NCBI RefSeq assembly: GCF_008711325.1
Contig: NZ_VXDB01000014.1
Span: 1 to 64,000 of the forward strand
Direction of reading: 5' to 3'
DNA from: Roseibium sediminis
GTDB lineage: Bacteria > Pseudomonadota > Alphaproteobacteria > Rhizobiales > Stappiaceae
Length of the DNA: 64,000 nucleotides
Below are positions 45,903-55,639 of the stretch, piece by piece. The notes beneath the pieces were generated by a model. That model ran no database searches. It was not told the DNA's origin and worked only from the letters and a program-made list of their open reading frames with translations. Within the stretch, counting starts at the first letter, position 1. Every line of letters begins with the position of its first letter. Made by a program: the position numbers and the translations under genes.

Positions 45903-48305
45903 GTGACATCACATGACACCCAGCAAAAGTCGGCATCGTCCTGCGGCTCGGGCTGTTGCGGAGGACACAGTGTCTCGCCAGACAAGGCGGCATCGGCAGC
46001 TGTAGAGACGAGAATTGACCCGGTTTGCGGGATGACAGTGACCCTTGGCAAGGGCAAGCCGCAACTGGTCTACAAGGGGCAGGACTACCATTTCTGCAAT
46101 CCCAAGTGTCACGCACGCTTTGATGCCGATCCATATTTTTTCCTCTCGGGAAACAACAAGATCAAGAAGGCTGCTGATGCGGCCAAATCCTCGGATGTCA
46201 TGTTTACGTGCCCCATGGACCCGGAGATCGAGCAGATTGGTCCCGGAACATGTCCAATCTGCGGAATGGCACTGGAACCGATGAACGGGGTGTCGGATGA
46301 GCCGAACCATGAATTGATCGATTTCACGCGGCGGTTCTGGGTCAGTGCGGCTGCGGCCGTGCCTCTCCTCGTTCTGACCATGGGGCCAATGCTCGGCCTT
46401 CCCGTTCGCGATTGGTTCGGGGAACGCTTGTCGCTGGTGCTTGAAGCTGCCTTGGCGACCCCGGTTGTTCTGTGGGCCGCATTGCCGTTCTTTCAGCGTG
46501 GCTGGATGTCGGTGCGGACCGGGCACTACAACATGTGGACGCTGATCATGCTGGGTGTCGGCGCTGCCTACGCCTATTCACTTGTGGCTGCCTTCTTGCC
46601 CGGACTGTTTCCAGATAGCCTGAAGCAGCCGGGCGGGCACATGCCGGTCTATTTCGAAGCCGCTGTAGTCATCATTGCGCTGGTTTTTGTGGGGCAGGTG
46701 CTGGAACTGAAGGCGCGCGAGAAAACCGGCGATGCTATCCGCGCGTTGTTGGACCTGTCTCCCAAGACTGCCCGCAGAATAACACCTGAGGGCGATGAAT
46801 ATGATGCTCCGCTGGAAAATATTCTTGCTGGCGACAAGCTGCGGGTTCGGCCAGGCGAAAGCGTTCCTGTCGACGGAAGAATTCTGGAAGGAGCGTCCGC
46901 GATTGACGAAAGCCTTGTAACCGGCGAGCCGATCCCTGTCGAAAAGGCCTCCGGCGATCCGGTGACCGGCGGAACCGTCAACAAGACAGGGTCCTTTGTC
47001 ATGGAGGCAACCCATGTGGGATCGGAAACGCTGCTTGCAAAGGTGGTGGATATGGTGGCAGCAGCCCAGAGGTCCAAGGCTCCCATTCAGGGATTGGCGG
47101 ACAAGGTGGCGTCGATATTCGTGCCAACTGTTGTTGCCTGTGCGCTGATCGCATTCGCGATCTGGTGGCTTGTCGGACCTGAGCCTGCCTTTGTTCATGC
47201 GGTTGTTGCTGCAGTCTCTGTTCTGATCATCGCCTGCCCCTGCGCACTGGGGCTCGCAACCCCGATGTCGATCACCACGGCCACAGGACGCGGTGCCCGT
47301 GCGGGGGTTCTGGTGAAGAATGCCGAAGCGCTGGAATTGTTTGCAAAGGTAGACGCAATCATCGTCGACAAGACAGGAACGCTTACAGAGGGCAAGCCGA
47401 CCCTGACCCGGATCATCACGGCGACCGGAGTTGAGGAATCCGATCTCCTGACAACAGCCGCAAGTCTTGAAATGGCCTCCGAACACCCGCTGGCCCATGC
47501 AATTGTCAGCGCGGCGAAGGAAGCCGGTTTGGAACTGTTGGAGGTCTCGAATTTCGAGGCTCCCACCGGCAAGGGCGTGTTCGGACAGCTAGGGGGTGAG
47601 GACGCCCTGATCGGTAACAGGGCGCTCATGGAAGACCATGGGATCGAGATTGGAGCGCTGGCTGACGATGTCGCGCAGCATCAGGAACAAGGCCGGACAG
47701 TGATGTATGTCGCAAGGTCAGGTCAGCTTCTTGGAATTGTCGCCGTGGAAGACAGGGTAAAGGCGTCCGCTCCTGCTGCTTTGAAAGCACTGAAGGACGC
47801 GGGCCTGATGATCATCATGGCAACAGGAGACAACGAACAAACCGCTCAGGCCGTCGCAGCGCGCCTCGGGATCGAGGAGGTTCTGGCAGACGCCCTTCCA
47901 GCCGACAAGCAGGCTCTGGTACGCAAGCTGCAAGGTGAAGGGTTGTCTGTGGCCATGGCCGGTGACGGCGTGAATGATGCGCCAGCGCTTGCCGCTGCAG
48001 ATGTCGGTATCGCCATGGGAACAGGCGCGGATGTGGCGGTAGAAAGCGCCGGTATCACCTTGCTCAAAGGAGATCTGGATGGTCTGGTAAAGGCTCGGCA
48101 TCTCGCCCAGGCCACTATCCGGAATATCCGGCAGAACCTCTTCTTCGCGTTCATCTACAACACCGCTGGTGTTCCGATTGCTGCGGGAATTCTCTATCCG
48201 GTGTTTGGTCTTCTGCTCTCGCCGATGTTAGCAGCCGCCGCGATGAGCCTCTCGTCGGTTTCCGTGATCACCAATGCGCTTCGGTTGCGTGCCCTCAAGC
48301 TCTAG
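45903..48305 (+). CDS. copA: Copper-translocating P1B-type ATPase with YHS and metal-binding N-domains
   Basis: An 800-residue Cu(I) export ATPase. It begins at GTG 45903 after AAGGAAGGG; a GTG further up lies inside the promoter and is excluded. In order, it has a Cys-rich start ([11 protein letters not shown]), a YHS domain (about 40-85; DPVCGMTV), a heavy-metal-binding domain (about 98-125; [19 protein letters not shown]), and eight membrane helices. The metal site is CPC in [12 protein letters not shown], the phosphorylation site [11 protein letters not shown], with [21 protein letters not shown] in helix 7 and M-x2-SS in helix 8, the Cu(I) pattern. No HMA domain is present. cueR follows by 9 nt. 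Confidence 0.94.
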   Translation: MTSHDTQQKSASSCGSGCCGGHSVSPDKAASAAVETRIDPVCGMTVTLGKGKPQLVYKGQDYHFCNPKCHARFDADPYFFLSGNNKIKKAADAAKSSDVMFTCPMDPEIEQIGPGTCPICGMALEPMNGVSDEPNHELIDFTRRFWVSAAAAVPLLVLTMGPMLGLPVRDWFGERLSLVLEAALATPVVLWAALPFFQRGWMSVRTGHYNMWTLIMLGVGAAYAYSLVAAFLPGLFPDSLKQPGGHMPVYFEAAVVIIALVFVGQVLELKAREKTGDAIRALLDLSPKTARRITPEGDEYDAPLENILAGDKLRVRPGESVPVDGRILEGASAIDESLVTGEPIPVEKASGDPVTGGTVNKTGSFVMEATHVGSETLLAKVVDMVAAAQRSKAPIQGLADKVASIFVPTVVACALIAFAIWWLVGPEPAFVHAVVAAVSVLIIACPCALGLATPMSITTATGRGARAGVLVKNAEALELFAKVDAIIVDKTGTLTEGKPTLTRIITATGVEESDLLTTAASLEMASEHPLAHAIVSAAKEAGLELLEVSNFEAPTGKGVFGQLGGEDALIGNRALMEDHGIEIGALADDVAQHQEQGRTVMYVARSGQLLGIVAVEDRVKASAPAALKALKDAGLMIIMATGDNEQTAQAVAARLGIEEVLADALPADKQALVRKLQGEGLSVAMAGDGVNDAPALAAADVGIAMGTGADVAVESAGITLLKGDLDGLVKARHLAQATIRNIRQNLFFAFIYNTAGVPIAAGILYPVFGLLLSPMLAAAAMSLSSVSVITNALRLRALKL

Positions 48306-48314
48306 GAGGCAAGC

Positions 48315-48707
48315 ATGAATATTGGATCGGCAGCGAAAATGTCCGGGCTTCCGGCAAAGACTATTCGCTACTACGAGGACATTGAACTCATTCAACCGGC
48401 AAGGGCTGGCAATGGATATCGCGACTATTCGCAGACGGATGTTCACCGGCTCCGGTTCCTTCAGCGATCCCGAAGCCTCGGCTTCAGCATCGAGGAGTGC
48501 CGATCACTTTTGTCCCTCTATGAAGACAAGAACAGGGCCAGTGCGGATGTTAAGGAGTTGGCGCTCGCCAAGATCGAGGAGGTCGATCGCAAGATCCGCG
48601 AACTGAAATCGCTCAAGTCCACCCTCTCGGCACTTGCATCGAATTGCCACGGCGACGAACGGCCCGATTGTCCGATCATGGACGATCTTGCAGGGAGAAG
48701 GCTATGA
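48315..48707 (+). CDS. cueR: Copper-responsive MerR-family regulator CueR
   Basis: A 130-residue MerR-type activator. The winged HTH is at residues 1-70 (MNIGSAAKMSGLPAKTIRYYEDIELI), followed by a dimerisation helix. The metal loop C-x7-C (NCHGDERPDCP) is the CueR signature for Cu(I). It should bind the dyad at 45845-45863 upstream of the ATPase gene and so control its own operon. It overlaps the next gene by 4 nt. Confidence 0.95.
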   Translation: MNIGSAAKMSGLPAKTIRYYEDIELIQPARAGNGYRDYSQTDVHRLRFLQRSRSLGFSIEECRSLLSLYEDKNRASADVKELALAKIEEVDRKIRELKSLKSTLSALASNCHGDERPDCPIMDDLAGRRL

Positions 48708-49099
48708 CACGAAAAGGTGTTATCGGAGTGATCGTGCTGGCGGCGATGTGCGCTGGCATATTGGCATTGATCCTGCGACCGGCCCAGGACACAGCCTCGA
48801 TACAGCCCGGTGCGGCTGTTGATCTTGTCCTCGGCGAGAGGCTCTTTTCCCAGAACTGCGCGGTCTGCCATGGGCAAGAGGCTGCAGGCACAGCCCAATC
48901 CGGGCCGCCACTGGTGCACAAGATCTACGAGCCGTCCCATCATGCGGACGGTGCTTTCTATCTTGCAGTTTCCAAGGGTGTGCGGGCGCATCACTGGCAA
49001 TTTGGCAACATGCCGCCGATAAATGACGTTAGTATGGAAGAAACGGCTCACATCATAGGATATGTAAGAGCCCTGCAGAGGCAGAACGGAATTTACTGA
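48704..49099 (+). CDS. c-type cytochrome, membrane-anchored or exported
   Basis: A 131-residue protein with an N-terminal hydrophobic segment (GVIGVIVLAAMCAGILALI) that is a signal anchor or signal peptide. A class I cytochrome c domain follows, with haem motif CAVCH at about residues 52-56 and distal Met in GNMPPI. The ATG at 48704 overlaps cueR by 4 nt, so it belongs to the copper-induced operon. Similar small cytochromes with copper ATPases are common in alphaproteobacteria; the role may be electron transfer to or from copper enzymes, which is not proven. Confidence 0.9.
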   Translation: MTRKGVIGVIVLAAMCAGILALILRPAQDTASIQPGAAVDLVLGERLFSQNCAVCHGQEAAGTAQSGPPLVHKIYEPSHHADGAFYLAVSKGVRAHHWQFGNMPPINDVSMEETAHIIGYVRALQRQNGIY

Positions 49100-49114
49100 A
49101 CATTGGGAGAGGTC

Positions 49115-49573
49115 ATGCCGAGAAGAAATACAGTTGGTGTTTGTGTGGCGGTGCTGTTGGCAGCAGGGTCTGCAAGTCTCGCCCACGATGGCGCCACTGG
49201 CGTAATCAAACAGCGCATGGATCAGATGGGAACCCTGAAGTCGGCCATGAAAATGATTGGCGATATGCTGAAGGCCGACGCAGAACCGAAGCAAAAGACG
49301 GTGAGCGAGGCTGCAGCGCTCGTTCAGGCAGCTTCGGGCGCACATCTGGTCGCACTTTTCCCGGAAGGAAGCCTTATGGCGCCGAGCGAAGCCACTGCTG
49401 CGGTCTGGCAAAATCGAACGGAATTCGAGATGCTAGCCCGCCGTCTTGAAGAAGCTGGGGGTTCACTTGCTCAATCTGCAGAAGGAACCCGCCAGGATGT
49501 GGTTGGCGCGTTCACGGCTTTGGCGGAAACCTGCAAGTCTTGTCACGAGCAGTTCCGGCTGAAGTCAAACTGA
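49115..49573 (+). CDS. Cytochrome c' family protein
   Basis: A 152-residue exported protein. Its signal peptide is RRNTVGVCVAVLLAAGSASLA, followed by a four-helix-type sequence starting VIKQRMDQMGTLKSAMKMIG. The haem motif CKSCH lies almost at the C-terminus (about 144-148), the class II arrangement of cytochrome c'. These proteins bind NO or CO, and some bind copper-related stress signals. The ATG at 49115 follows GGGAGAGG, 15 nt after the preceding cytochrome. Last gene of the copper operon. Confidence 0.92.
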   Translation: MPRRNTVGVCVAVLLAAGSASLAHDGATGVIKQRMDQMGTLKSAMKMIGDMLKADAEPKQKTVSEAAALVQAASGAHLVALFPEGSLMAPSEATAAVWQNRTEFEMLARRLEEAGGSLAQSAEGTRQDVVGAFTALAETCKSCHEQFRLKSN

Positions 49574-49717
49574 TCGCTGTCGTTTATCGGGTCGCTTGCC
49601 AATTCGCCGAGCATGAATTACCTGCTTGGCAGTATCGCCTTAAGCTGGCCATGAAGACCGTGTTTGACTGTCGGCCAATTTCCGGGAAAGTCCCGGCAAA
49701 ACGGAGCTACCCCCTTT

Positions 49718-50338
49718 ATGACCATCCGGTTTCACAAGAACGACCTGCCTGACCTGACCCAGTATGTATCAGCGGATGCTGTTGCGGTGGATACGGAAAC
49801 GCTGGGTCTGAACCTCTTGCGGGATCGTTTGTGTGTGGTGCAGCTGTCTCCTGGAGACGGCACGGCTGATGTGGTTCAGATCGAGAAGGGGCAGAAGGCA
49901 GCACCAAACCTGACCGCGCTTCTCAGTGATCCCGACAAAACGAAGATTTTTCATTTCGCGCGGTTTGATGTCGCGATCCTTCGTCAAAATCTCGGAATCC
50001 ATGTCAATCCGGTCTGGTGCACCAAGATTGCCTCAAAACTGTGCCGCACATACACGGACCGCCACGGACTGAAGGACGTGACGCGCGAATTGCTCAGTGT
50101 TGATCTTTCCAAGCAGCAGCAGAGTTCCGACTGGGCCGCTGAAACGCTTACAGATGCCCAACTGGAATACGCCGCGTCTGACGTCCTGCATCTTCACGGA
50201 TTGAAAGCGCGGCTGGAGTTCATGCTGGAGCGCGAGGAGCGCCTGCACCTTGCCAAAGCCTGTTTCGATTTTCTGCCGACCCGCGGCGAACTTGATCTGA
50301 AGGGCTGGGGCGAGGTCGACATTTTTGCGCATGCCTGA
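49718..50338 (+). CDS. rnd: Short ribonuclease D (3'-5' exonuclease)
   Basis: A 206-residue DEDD-family exonuclease. Catalytic acidic residues are in VAVDTETLGL (D-x-E), HFARFDVAIL and YAASDVLHL. It lacks the HRDC domain of full-length RNase D, which fits the short alphaproteobacterial form commonly placed before lptC. The ATG at 49718 was chosen because an upstream in-frame start has no ribosome binding site. The likely role is tRNA 3'-end trimming. Confidence 0.93.
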   Translation: MTIRFHKNDLPDLTQYVSADAVAVDTETLGLNLLRDRLCVVQLSPGDGTADVVQIEKGQKAAPNLTALLSDPDKTKIFHFARFDVAILRQNLGIHVNPVWCTKIASKLCRTYTDRHGLKDVTRELLSVDLSKQQQSSDWAAETLTDAQLEYAASDVLHLHGLKARLEFMLEREERLHLAKACFDFLPTRGELDLKGWGEVDIFAHA

Positions 50339-50392
50339 AATCAGGAAGTGACGCGAGCCTGATCGGTGAGACGCAACGGAGATTGCTGAACG

Positions 50393-51067
50393 GTGACTTT
50401 GGGATCGGCAGATCTCGGCATGATGCCGGGAACGCCTGCTGGAGGCAGAAGGGAGTCGGCGCGCCAGAGAGCAGCGCGGCGGCATAGCCGACTTGTACGC
50501 ATTCTCAGGTTCCTGTTTCCGGCACTCGGAGTTCTCATCTTTGTCGGGATGATTGGGCTGATCGTTCTTTTCAATCTGTTTTCAAGCGTCGGGGCGACAA
50601 ACCTGATTCTCACTGCCGATGGTTTGGTGATGGATTTTCCGGTTCTGTCAGGTCATGACGGCGAAAAATCCTACAAGGTGACAGCCCGCCGCGCGATTCA
50701 GCGGCTGAGCGATCCCAGGATTCTGGACCTTGAATTCATCGATGCTGATATCGTGTTGAGCCCAACGGAAAAGGCGAGAGTGACCTCGGTAAAGGGCATT
50801 TACAACAACTCGCTGGAGAGCCTGAAGCTCTATGACGGCGTGCAGGTGGATTGGAGCCAAGGCTACAAGGTCGATGTTAGTGAAGTCGACATTGACATGA
50901 AGTCTGGTGCCTTGAATACGAGCGAGCCGGTTGCCATTCGGTCTGACAAGGGGCAATTGCAGGGTGGCAATATGGATTATGATCAGGACAAGGGCGTCGT
51001 CCGGTTCACAGATGGCGTGAAAATGACGATCGCACCGCCGGAAAAGACGGACGAGGGACAGCAATGA
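50393..51067 (+). CDS. lptC: LPS export ABC transporter periplasmic protein LptC
   Basis: A 224-residue bitopic protein: a basic cytoplasmic start, one membrane helix at about 38-62 (ILRFLFPALGVLIFVGMIGLI), then a beta-jellyroll periplasmic domain (YKVTARRAIQR, VKGIYNNSLESLKLYDGVQV). It links LptBFG to LptA in LPS transport. It starts at GTG 50393; ATG 50420 is an alternative. It overlaps lptA by 4 nt. Confidence 0.92.
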   Translation: MTLGSADLGMMPGTPAGGRRESARQRAARRHSRLVRILRFLFPALGVLIFVGMIGLIVLFNLFSSVGATNLILTADGLVMDFPVLSGHDGEKSYKVTARRAIQRLSDPRILDLEFIDADIVLSPTEKARVTSVKGIYNNSLESLKLYDGVQVDWSQGYKVDVSEVDIDMKSGALNTSEPVAIRSDKGQLQGGNMDYDQDKGVVRFTDGVKMTIAPPEKTDEGQQ

Positions 51068-51615
51068 CAAGATTTTTTGCCAAATGGATCGGATACCTTG
51101 TAGCGGTGCTCGCGTTGGGCGTAACTGGGCTTTCGGCCCAGACATTTTCCAATGCCTTTGCAGGTTTTGGTTCCAATGATGACGAACCGATCCAGATCGA
51201 GGCTGCGGAGCTTCAGGTTGAAGACAAGAACAATCTGGCCATCTTTACCGGCAATGTAGTTGTGACCCAAGGGGAAACCCAGCTGCAGACCCATCGCCTG
51301 AAGGTGTTTTACGACGGTAAGGCGTCGGGCGCTGTCCAGCAGAGCATTTCCCGACTTGAGGCTTCCGGCAAGGTCTTCATTTCCTCTCAGGATCAAGTTG
51401 CCACCGGCGATGAGGCCAGCTTCGACATGAAGAAGGATCTCATGATCATGACCGGGGAAGAAGTTGTCTTGAGCCAAGGACCCAACGTTGCCGTTGGAAA
51501 CAAGCTGACTGTGAACCTTACGACCGGTCAGGCTGATCTGCAGGCAGCTCCCAAACAAGGCAAGTCGGGCAGGATCAAGTTGCTGCTTCAGCCGAATTCG
51601 ACCAATAGCAACTGA
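51064..51615 (+). CDS. lptA: LPS transport periplasmic protein LptA
   Basis: A 183-residue periplasmic protein with a signal peptide ([16 protein letters not shown]) and a single OstA/LptA beta-jellyroll domain: [40 protein letters not shown]. It forms the bridge filament carrying LPS to the outer membrane. It sits between lptC and lptB as usual. Confidence 0.94.
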   Translation: MTRFFAKWIGYLVAVLALGVTGLSAQTFSNAFAGFGSNDDEPIQIEAAELQVEDKNNLAIFTGNVVVTQGETQLQTHRLKVFYDGKASGAVQQSISRLEASGKVFISSQDQVATGDEASFDMKKDLMIMTGEEVVLSQGPNVAVGNKLTVNLTTGQADLQAAPKQGKSGRIKLLLQPNSTNSN

Positions 51616-51688
51616 TTGGCATACAAGTCCCCTCGACAAAGCCACATGGCGTGCCTATTTCGAAGCGGGAAAAAAGGAAACCGCTGAC

Positions 51689-52480
51689 GTGAATTTTTCG
51701 CCTTTTCAATCTGCGGATGACGAGAGCACCCAGTCCGGTTCGCATGAGCCCGGGCTGGAAAATGCACTTGTCGTCGAAGGGATTGGCAAGACATACGGGC
51801 GCCGACAGGTTGTGAAGTATGTTGGCCTGTCCGTGCGACCGGGCGAGGCGGTTGGCCTGCTTGGCCCGAACGGCGCGGGCAAGACCACCACGTTCTACAT
51901 GATCACGGGTCTCATTCGTCCCGATCAGGGTAAGATTACCCTTGAAGGGTTCGACATCACCCGTATGCCCATGTACCGCCGGGCGCGTCTGGGAATTGGG
52001 TATCTGCCGCAGGAAGCTTCGATATTTCGCGGGCTGACGGTGGAAGAAAATATTCGAGCGGTCCTTGAGGTGATCGAGCCTAACCGCAAAATTCGTGCCG
52101 AAGAGCTGGATTCGCTGCTGGAAGAATTCGGCCTGACGCATCTTCGCAAATCACCTTCAATCGCCTTGTCCGGGGGTGAGCGCCGCCGCGTAGAAATTGC
52201 ACGAGCTCTTGCCAGCCGCCCCTCCTTCATGCTGCTGGACGAACCCTTTGCCGGCATTGACCCCATCGCTGTGGGAGACATTCAGGCGCTTGTTCGGCAT
52301 CTGACGCAGCGCGGGATTGGTGTTTTGATCACCGATCACAACGTTCGTGAAACGTTGGGCCTTATCGATCGGGCCTACATTATCGCAGCCGGAGAGGTGC
52401 TGACGCACGGCTTGCCTGCTGACATTGTCGCAAATCCGGATGTTCGCCGTCTTTATCTCGGAGAGCAATTTACTCTTTGA
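51689..52480 (+). CDS. lptB: LPS export ABC transporter ATPase LptB
   Basis: A 263-residue ATPase that powers LPS extraction. It has Walker [10 protein letters not shown], signature [15 protein letters not shown], Walker [14 protein letters not shown] and switch His in ITDHNVRET. About 25 residues precede the ATPase domain ([15 protein letters not shown]). The start is GTG at 51689 after AAAAGGAAA, which gives this N-terminal extension; an internal start would remove it. rpoN follows 72 nt later. Confidence 0.96.
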   Translation: MNFSPFQSADDESTQSGSHEPGLENALVVEGIGKTYGRRQVVKYVGLSVRPGEAVGLLGPNGAGKTTTFYMITGLIRPDQGKITLEGFDITRMPMYRRARLGIGYLPQEASIFRGLTVEENIRAVLEVIEPNRKIRAEELDSLLEEFGLTHLRKSPSIALSGGERRRVEIARALASRPSFMLLDEPFAGIDPIAVGDIQALVRHLTQRGIGVLITDHNVRETLGLIDRAYIIAAGEVLTHGLPADIVANPDVRRLYLGEQFTL

Positions 52481-52508
52481 TGACAGGTCGCCGGATAGGG
52501 TGTAAGCA

Positions 52509-52526
52509 AGAAGTGGACCACTTTTT
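52509..52526. repeat. Short palindrome AAGTGGACCACTT before rpoN
   Basis: AGAAGTGGACCACTTTTT in the lptB-rpoN gap contains AAGTGG-A-CCACTT, a near-perfect inverted repeat with one central base. This is too tight to fold as a hairpin, so protein binding is more likely. Related AAAAGTGG-type palindromes are dispersed in rhizobial genomes as I remember them. Confidence 0.35.
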
Positions 52527-52552
52527 GCAAGCGAAGGCTGTAGCGAACCCGG

Positions 52553-54088
52553 ATGGCATTGTCGACAAAGTTGGAGTTGCGTCAGAGCCAGTCTCTGATC
52601 ATGACGCCGCAGCTGATGCAGGCGATCAAACTGCTGCAATTGTCCAATCTCGACTTGAGCGCCTATGTGGAAGCCGAACTGGAGCGAAACCCACTCCTTG
52701 AGAAGTCGGATTCTGAAGCAGGTTTGCCCGGAGAAGAGGCTCAAGGTCAATCAGATACAGGTGATGAAGGCGGTTCTGCAGCGGGGTCCGACGCTGAAGC
52801 CTCCGACTGGATGGAAAACCAGCTGGAGATCAACTCTGAATCGATCGCGTCACGCATGGACACCGATCTTGGGAACGTCTTTCAGGACGAGCCGGGAGCG
52901 CCCACCCATAAGGATGCACCGGTTCTCACAGCTTCGGAGAGCATTCGCCCCGCAAGCGGCGGTCTGAGCGAAGACTACAATCTGGAAGCCTTTGTCGCCG
53001 AGAGCGAAACGCTGTCCCAGATGCTGGAAGACCAGATGCACATGGCCTTGAGCGATCCGGTCGACAAGCTCATTGCGGCTAATCTCATCAACTCGCTGGA
53101 TGACAACGGCTATCTGGAGCTTGATACCGAGGCGACAGCCGGAAGTTTCGGGGTTTCACCGGAGCGGATCGAAGCTGTTTTAGCTGTCTTGCAGACCTTT
53201 GAGCCTGCGGGGGTATTTGCCAGAAACCTCGCCGAATGCCTGAAGTTGCAGCTTTTGGAGCGCAATCGGTTCGACCCCGCCATGGCAGCACTGCTTGAGA
53301 ATATCGATCTTCTGGCAAAGCGGGATCTTGCCGCCCTGAAGCGGATTTGCCGCGTTGACGAGGAAGATCTTGCCGAGATGATCCAGGAAATCCGGGCTCT
53401 CGACCCCAAGCCCGGGGCGGTATTTGGCGTTGCGCCCGTTCAGCCACTTGTTCCGGACGTGTTTGTCCGTCCTGCAAGTGACGGGACATGGCACGTGGAG
53501 CTTAATAGCGACACCCTGCCGAAAGTGCTGGTCAACCAGACCTACTACGCGACAATCACCAAGCGCACTCGTGGAGAATCAGAGCGGGAATATCTGACTG
53601 ACTGTCTCCAGACTGCCAACTGGCTGGTGAAAAGCCTCGACCAGCGGGCGAAAACGATTTTGAAGGTTTCCACTGAAATCGTGCGTCAGCAGGACGGGTT
53701 CCTGACCCATGGGATCGAATATCTGCGCCCTTTGAATCTCAAGGTTGTCGCGGATGCAATCGGGATGCACGAGTCGACCGTGAGCCGTGTAACTTCAAAT
53801 AAATACATGGCAACACCGCGCGGCATTTTCGAGTTGAAGTACTTCTTTACCTCCGCGATATCTGCGACGGACGGTGAGGATGCGCATTCGGCAGAGTCGG
53901 TGCGCTACAAAATCAAGCAACTTATAGATGCGGAAGACCCCAAGGCGATCCTTTCGGATGATACGATCGTCAAGATTCTTGTTGGCGAGGGCGTGAATAT
54001 CGCGCGCCGTACAGTTGCAAAGTACCGCGAAGCCATGAAGTTGGGATCGTCCGTTCAAAGACGCAGAGAAAAACGCTCCAGATTATAG
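52553..54088 (+). CDS. rpoN: RNA polymerase sigma-54 factor
   Basis: A 511-residue sigma-54. Region I is glutamine/leucine-rich (LELRQSQSLIMTPQLMQAIKLLQLS), region II is acidic, and region III holds the core-binding part and an HTH (MHESTVSRVTSNKYMATPRG). The RpoN box ARRTVAKYREAM near the C-terminus recognises the -24 element. The position after lptB and before hpf and ptsN is the classical proteobacterial arrangement. Confidence 0.97.
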   Translation: MALSTKLELRQSQSLIMTPQLMQAIKLLQLSNLDLSAYVEAELERNPLLEKSDSEAGLPGEEAQGQSDTGDEGGSAAGSDAEASDWMENQLEINSESIASRMDTDLGNVFQDEPGAPTHKDAPVLTASESIRPASGGLSEDYNLEAFVAESETLSQMLEDQMHMALSDPVDKLIAANLINSLDDNGYLELDTEATAGSFGVSPERIEAVLAVLQTFEPAGVFARNLAECLKLQLLERNRFDPAMAALLENIDLLAKRDLAALKRICRVDEEDLAEMIQEIRALDPKPGAVFGVAPVQPLVPDVFVRPASDGTWHVELNSDTLPKVLVNQTYYATITKRTRGESEREYLTDCLQTANWLVKSLDQRAKTILKVSTEIVRQQDGFLTHGIEYLRPLNLKVVADAIGMHESTVSRVTSNKYMATPRGIFELKYFFTSAISATDGEDAHSAESVRYKIKQLIDAEDPKAILSDDTIVKILVGEGVNIARRTVAKYREAMKLGSSVQRRREKRSRL

Positions 54089-54385
54089 ACCTCTTACTTG
54101 ATGTCTGGATCTTGTTGCCCGGCAAATATTTGGGTTGGAGCAAGAAATCTTCAGAAATCGGCAGACGGCTTAGGCGAGGCTTGTAATCATGCGGGTAACC
54201 CTGCTGGATTCTTTGATTTGACAGCGTCAACTCACCCAGCTATACGCCCGCGTCGGTTCGTTTGCGGAAGGGGATGGCGCTTCGGCGCAGACTGGTTCAT
54301 TCTGTGGTCTTGAAACGTCCGCTGTTTCAAGCGCTGGCCACCCAGTCAGCGACCATAATGGTCCACACAAAAAGAAGAGGTCCCC
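54089..54385 (+). other. Gap between rpoN and hpf
   Basis: About 300 nt without a gene. It contains an 8-bp hairpin (CTTGAAAC / GTTTCAAG, 54309-54331) about 55 nt before the hpf start and presumably the hpf promoter, which I could not place with confidence. Confidence 0.5.
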
Positions 54386-54973
54386 ATGGCATTGCGGATT
54401 TCAGGCAAGCACGTTGATGTAGGCGATGCGTTACGCACCCACATTACAGACCGAGTTGAAGACGCCCTTTCGAAGTATTTCAATGGCGGCTACACCGGGC
54501 ACGTGACCCTGAGCAGGGAAGGTGCTGGATTCAAGTCGGAGTGTTCGCTGCATCTGGACACCGGCATCGTGTTGCAGGTGTCCGCACAGGACCACGATCC
54601 GCGCGCAAGTTTTGATCTTGCCGCTGAAAAGGTTGAAAAGCGACTTCGCCGTTACAAGCGTCGTCTCAAGGATCATCATGCCAGCAACAGCAATGGCAGG
54701 GATGATTATGAGGCCGCTGCCTATGTTCTGGCGTCCACCGAGGATGAGGAAGAACTGCCGGAGGACTACAATCCTCTGGTGATTGCCGAGACCGCGTCCA
54801 AGGTGAAGACAATGACGGTCGGAATGGCTGTCATGGAGCTGGACTTGACGGAAGCACCGGTTGTGATGTTCAAGAACGCCGCGAATGGCGGCCTGAACGT
54901 CGTCTACCGGCGCGCTGACGGCAATGTGGGCTGGATCGATCCGGCTCTGGTGGCGCAAGCTGCCGCTGAATGA
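54386..54973 (+). CDS. hpf: Long-form ribosome hibernation promoting factor
   Basis: A 195-residue protein with an N-terminal S30AE/YfiA domain (residues 1-100; LRISGKHVDVGDALRTHI) and a C-terminal dimerisation domain (VVMFKNAANGGLNVVYRRADGNVGWIDP). Long HPF pairs two 70S ribosomes into inactive 100S dimers. It was formerly called the sigma-54 modulation protein because of its place after rpoN. A good AAAGAAGAGG ribosome binding region precedes it. Confidence 0.96.
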   Translation: MALRISGKHVDVGDALRTHITDRVEDALSKYFNGGYTGHVTLSREGAGFKSECSLHLDTGIVLQVSAQDHDPRASFDLAAEKVEKRLRRYKRRLKDHHASNSNGRDDYEAAAYVLASTEDEEELPEDYNPLVIAETASKVKTMTVGMAVMELDLTEAPVVMFKNAANGGLNVVYRRADGNVGWIDPALVAQAAAE

Positions 54974-55048
54974 AATTAACGGGCGCGGCCCGTCCGGTCG
55001 ATGGGATCGGACGGGCCGACCTTTGAAAAGAATGCGTGTAGGCAAATC

Positions 55049-55516
55049 ATGGATCTGAGTGATCTCCTGAACAAGGATGCGGTCAGCGTTGGCTTCAAGG
55101 CCAAGAGCAAGAAGCAGGTCATCCAGGAATTGGCGGGGCAGGCAGCGGCAAAGACCGGACTGTCAGAACGCGAAATTTTCGACACCTTGTTGCAGCGCGA
55201 GCGACTGGGCTCGACCGGCGTCGGTCACGGGATCGCCATTCCGCACGGAAAGCTGACACGGCTTGGAGAGCTGGTCGGCTTCTTTGCCAAGTTGGACAAG
55301 CCGATTGATTTCGACGCGCTGGATGACGAGCCCGTCGATCTGGTCTTTTTGCTGCTGGCTCCGGAAGGCGCGGGCGCGGATCATCTGAAGGCCCTGGCCA
55401 GGGTGGCAAGACAACTCAGAGATCCCGAGATTGCACGGGGACTGCGCGAGGCACAGGATGCCGAAGCCGTTTATGCCCTGCTGGTGCAGCCGCTGGCTTC
55501 GTCAAACGCCGCCTGA
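55049..55516 (+). CDS. ptsN: PTS IIA-like nitrogen regulatory protein
   Basis: A 155-residue EIIA-Ntr. The phosphorylated His is in GVGHGIAIPHGK at about residue 66, followed by VDLVFLLLAPEGAGADHLKAL. It receives phosphate from the PTS-Ntr chain and influences potassium transport, stress and nitrogen control. I start at ATG 55049 (MDLSDLL), as in the family; an in-frame start 16 codons up gives an extra tail with no counterpart. Confidence 0.96.
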   Translation: MDLSDLLNKDAVSVGFKAKSKKQVIQELAGQAAAKTGLSEREIFDTLLQRERLGSTGVGHGIAIPHGKLTRLGELVGFFAKLDKPIDFDALDDEPVDLVFLLLAPEGAGADHLKALARVARQLRDPEIARGLREAQDAEAVYALLVQPLASSNAA

Positions 55517-55639
55517 AAAATTCCCTTATTATCTCTGACCACGGGAAAGCAGATCCCGTAGGCGAAGTATTTTGCCTGAGGGCGTCAAAATCCCTTCAAG
55601 GCAGTCTGGCATTGCTACCTCGGGATCGCCCATGGTGCC

